Shown piece by piece: positions 13,091 through 13,628 of a stretch of 13,628 bases of DNA (position 1 is its first letter; every line of letters begins with the position of its first letter). The notes under the pieces are model-generated. The model was not told the DNA's origin. It was given only the letters and a program-made list of their open reading frames with translations, and did no database searches. The translations under genes were made by a program, and so were the position numbers. Where the stretch lies: the NCBI GenBank assembly GCA_050292445.1, contig JBNKLQ010000166.1, positions 1-13,628 on the forward strand. The letters are read 5' to 3'. Origin of the DNA: Leptofilum sp050292445 (GTDB lineage Bacteria; Chloroflexota; Anaerolineae; Promineifilales; Promineifilaceae).

Positions 13091-13573
13091 ATGGAAAACC
13101 CAACCTACCAGATCAAAGTACGCTACGCCGTGGAATGTGTAAAACATCTGCTGCCGCAGGTGGATGCAGCGACTTCGCTGGTGCTGGTTGGGGACCTTTC
13201 CCAGTGCCGTTTAGGTAAGTTGGATGGCGTGTTACACGAGCCGATTGCCGTGGAAAACCCGGTGTTTCGGGAGAGTTACGGCCGTCTCACCATTCCCCTG
13301 AGCGGCCTGAACAAGTATGAGCTAAAAAAGAACCAGCTGCCCCGTATCGGCCTGCGCCAGCGCATTACCGAAGTGCAGTTGGAACGATACGGCCGTCTCC
13401 TTTTCCACGCCCCCAACCAGTTCAACGACAACGCCATCCTCAGCGATTGGTTCCGACCCCATTTTGTTCAGGAACTTGTACACGAGGGCATCATCACCGT
13501 CGTCCAATCTGGCCAAAGCGCCACGACGACGGTGGGGGAACGGCCGTTTCGCTTTCGGTTTACTTATCAATAG
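13091..13573 (+). CDS. Hypothetical protein, 160 aa, in the position expected for leuD
   Basis: I do not recognise this protein. It has a strong AAAGGAG (13077-13083, 7-nt spacing) before its ATG and a clean 160-codon frame, so it is very likely a real gene. It looks soluble and mixed alpha/beta, with a hydrophobic strand LVLVGDL (30-36), SYGRLTIPLSGL (62-73), a basic stretch YELKKNQLPRIGLRQR (76-91) and an HFVQELVHEGIITVVQ segment (124-139). It lacks LeuD signatures (no NVDTDQIIP-like start, no GSSREHAP-like loop), so it is not the isopropylmalate dehydratase small subunit despite its place after leuC. Three ACGGCCGT octamers in under 300 bp are striking. It may be co-transcribed with leuC across the hairpin. 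Confidence 0.82.
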   Translation: MENPTYQIKVRYAVECVKHLLPQVDAATSLVLVGDLSQCRLGKLDGVLHEPIAVENPVFRESYGRLTIPLSGLNKYELKKNQLPRIGLRQRITEVQLERYGRLLFHAPNQFNDNAILSDWFRPHFVQELVHEGIITVVQSGQSATTTVGERPFRFRFTYQ

Positions 13574-13580
13574 ATACTCA

Positions 13581-13613
13581 AGGTGCGACGCACTTTAAAA
13601 GTGCGTCGCACCT
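13581..13613. repeat. Perfect 16-bp inverted repeat at the right end
   Basis: AGGTGCGACGCACTTT (13581-13596), a single central A (13597), and the exact reverse complement (13598-13613). As RNA it gives a very stable hairpin. It is followed by AAAAGAGAAAATTAT and not by a T-run, so it is a poor + strand terminator. It has the look of a dispersed palindromic repeat and lies 8 bp after the last gene. Confidence 0.75.
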
Positions 13614-13628
13614 AAAAGAGAAAATTAT

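Noticed and set aside
13091..13573. leuD assignment based on position after leuC
   Set aside because: The translation lacks every LeuD signature I would expect, so position alone does not justify the name.

Overview
The window reads like chromosomal DNA of a free-living, GC-moderate bacterium, most plausibly a member of the Chloroflexota (Anaerolineae-like). The support is the ilvB-ilvN-ilvC-leuA-leuC gene order, the style of the soluble GAF/PAS histidine kinase, and intergenic gaps filled with short-word hairpins. The taxonomic call is inference from general knowledge and is not proven here. All convincing genes lie on the + strand. I see no rRNA, tRNA, CRISPR array, transposase or phage gene.

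Positions 1-4330 hold a signalling cluster. It contains the 3' part of an OmpR/PhoB-type response regulator, a soluble histidine kinase with a receiver domain at its N-terminus (REC-GAF-PAS-HisKA-HATPase), and a PucR/CdaR-type transcription regulator whose ATG overlaps the kinase stop codon (ATGA). A perfect 14-bp terminator hairpin lies about 150 bp downstream.

Positions 4331-5610 form a 1.28-kb, mostly non-coding control region. It holds one small possible gene (73 aa) and a hairpin repeat. It then holds the regulatory front end of the branched-chain amino acid operon. A near-consensus promoter (TTGGCA-17-TATAAT) is followed by a 30-codon leader peptide gene in which 17 residues are Leu, Ile or Val. 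Next come an intrinsic terminator and a competing antiterminator pairing, and about 150 bp further on a second intrinsic terminator. The leader ORF and attenuator are too short to be found by ordinary gene calling and are the main regulatory discovery in the window.

Positions 5611-13573 are the biosynthetic operon. IlvB and IlvN (acetohydroxyacid synthase) and IlvC (ketol-acid reductoisomerase) serve valine and isoleucine synthesis. LeuA and LeuC take 2-ketoisovalerate toward leucine. An unrecognised multi-span membrane protein sits between leuA and leuC. An unrecognised 160-aa protein follows leuC where leuD would be expected. The three longest gaps inside the operon carry hairpins made of three unrelated short sequence words, each placed just before a strong ribosome binding site.

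Across the whole window the palindromic octamer ACGGCCGT occurs 20 times, by my hand count, against a chance expectation of about 0.2. It occurs in all three reading frames and in non-coding DNA, so it looks like a genome-wide DNA-level signal comparable to cyanobacterial HIP1.
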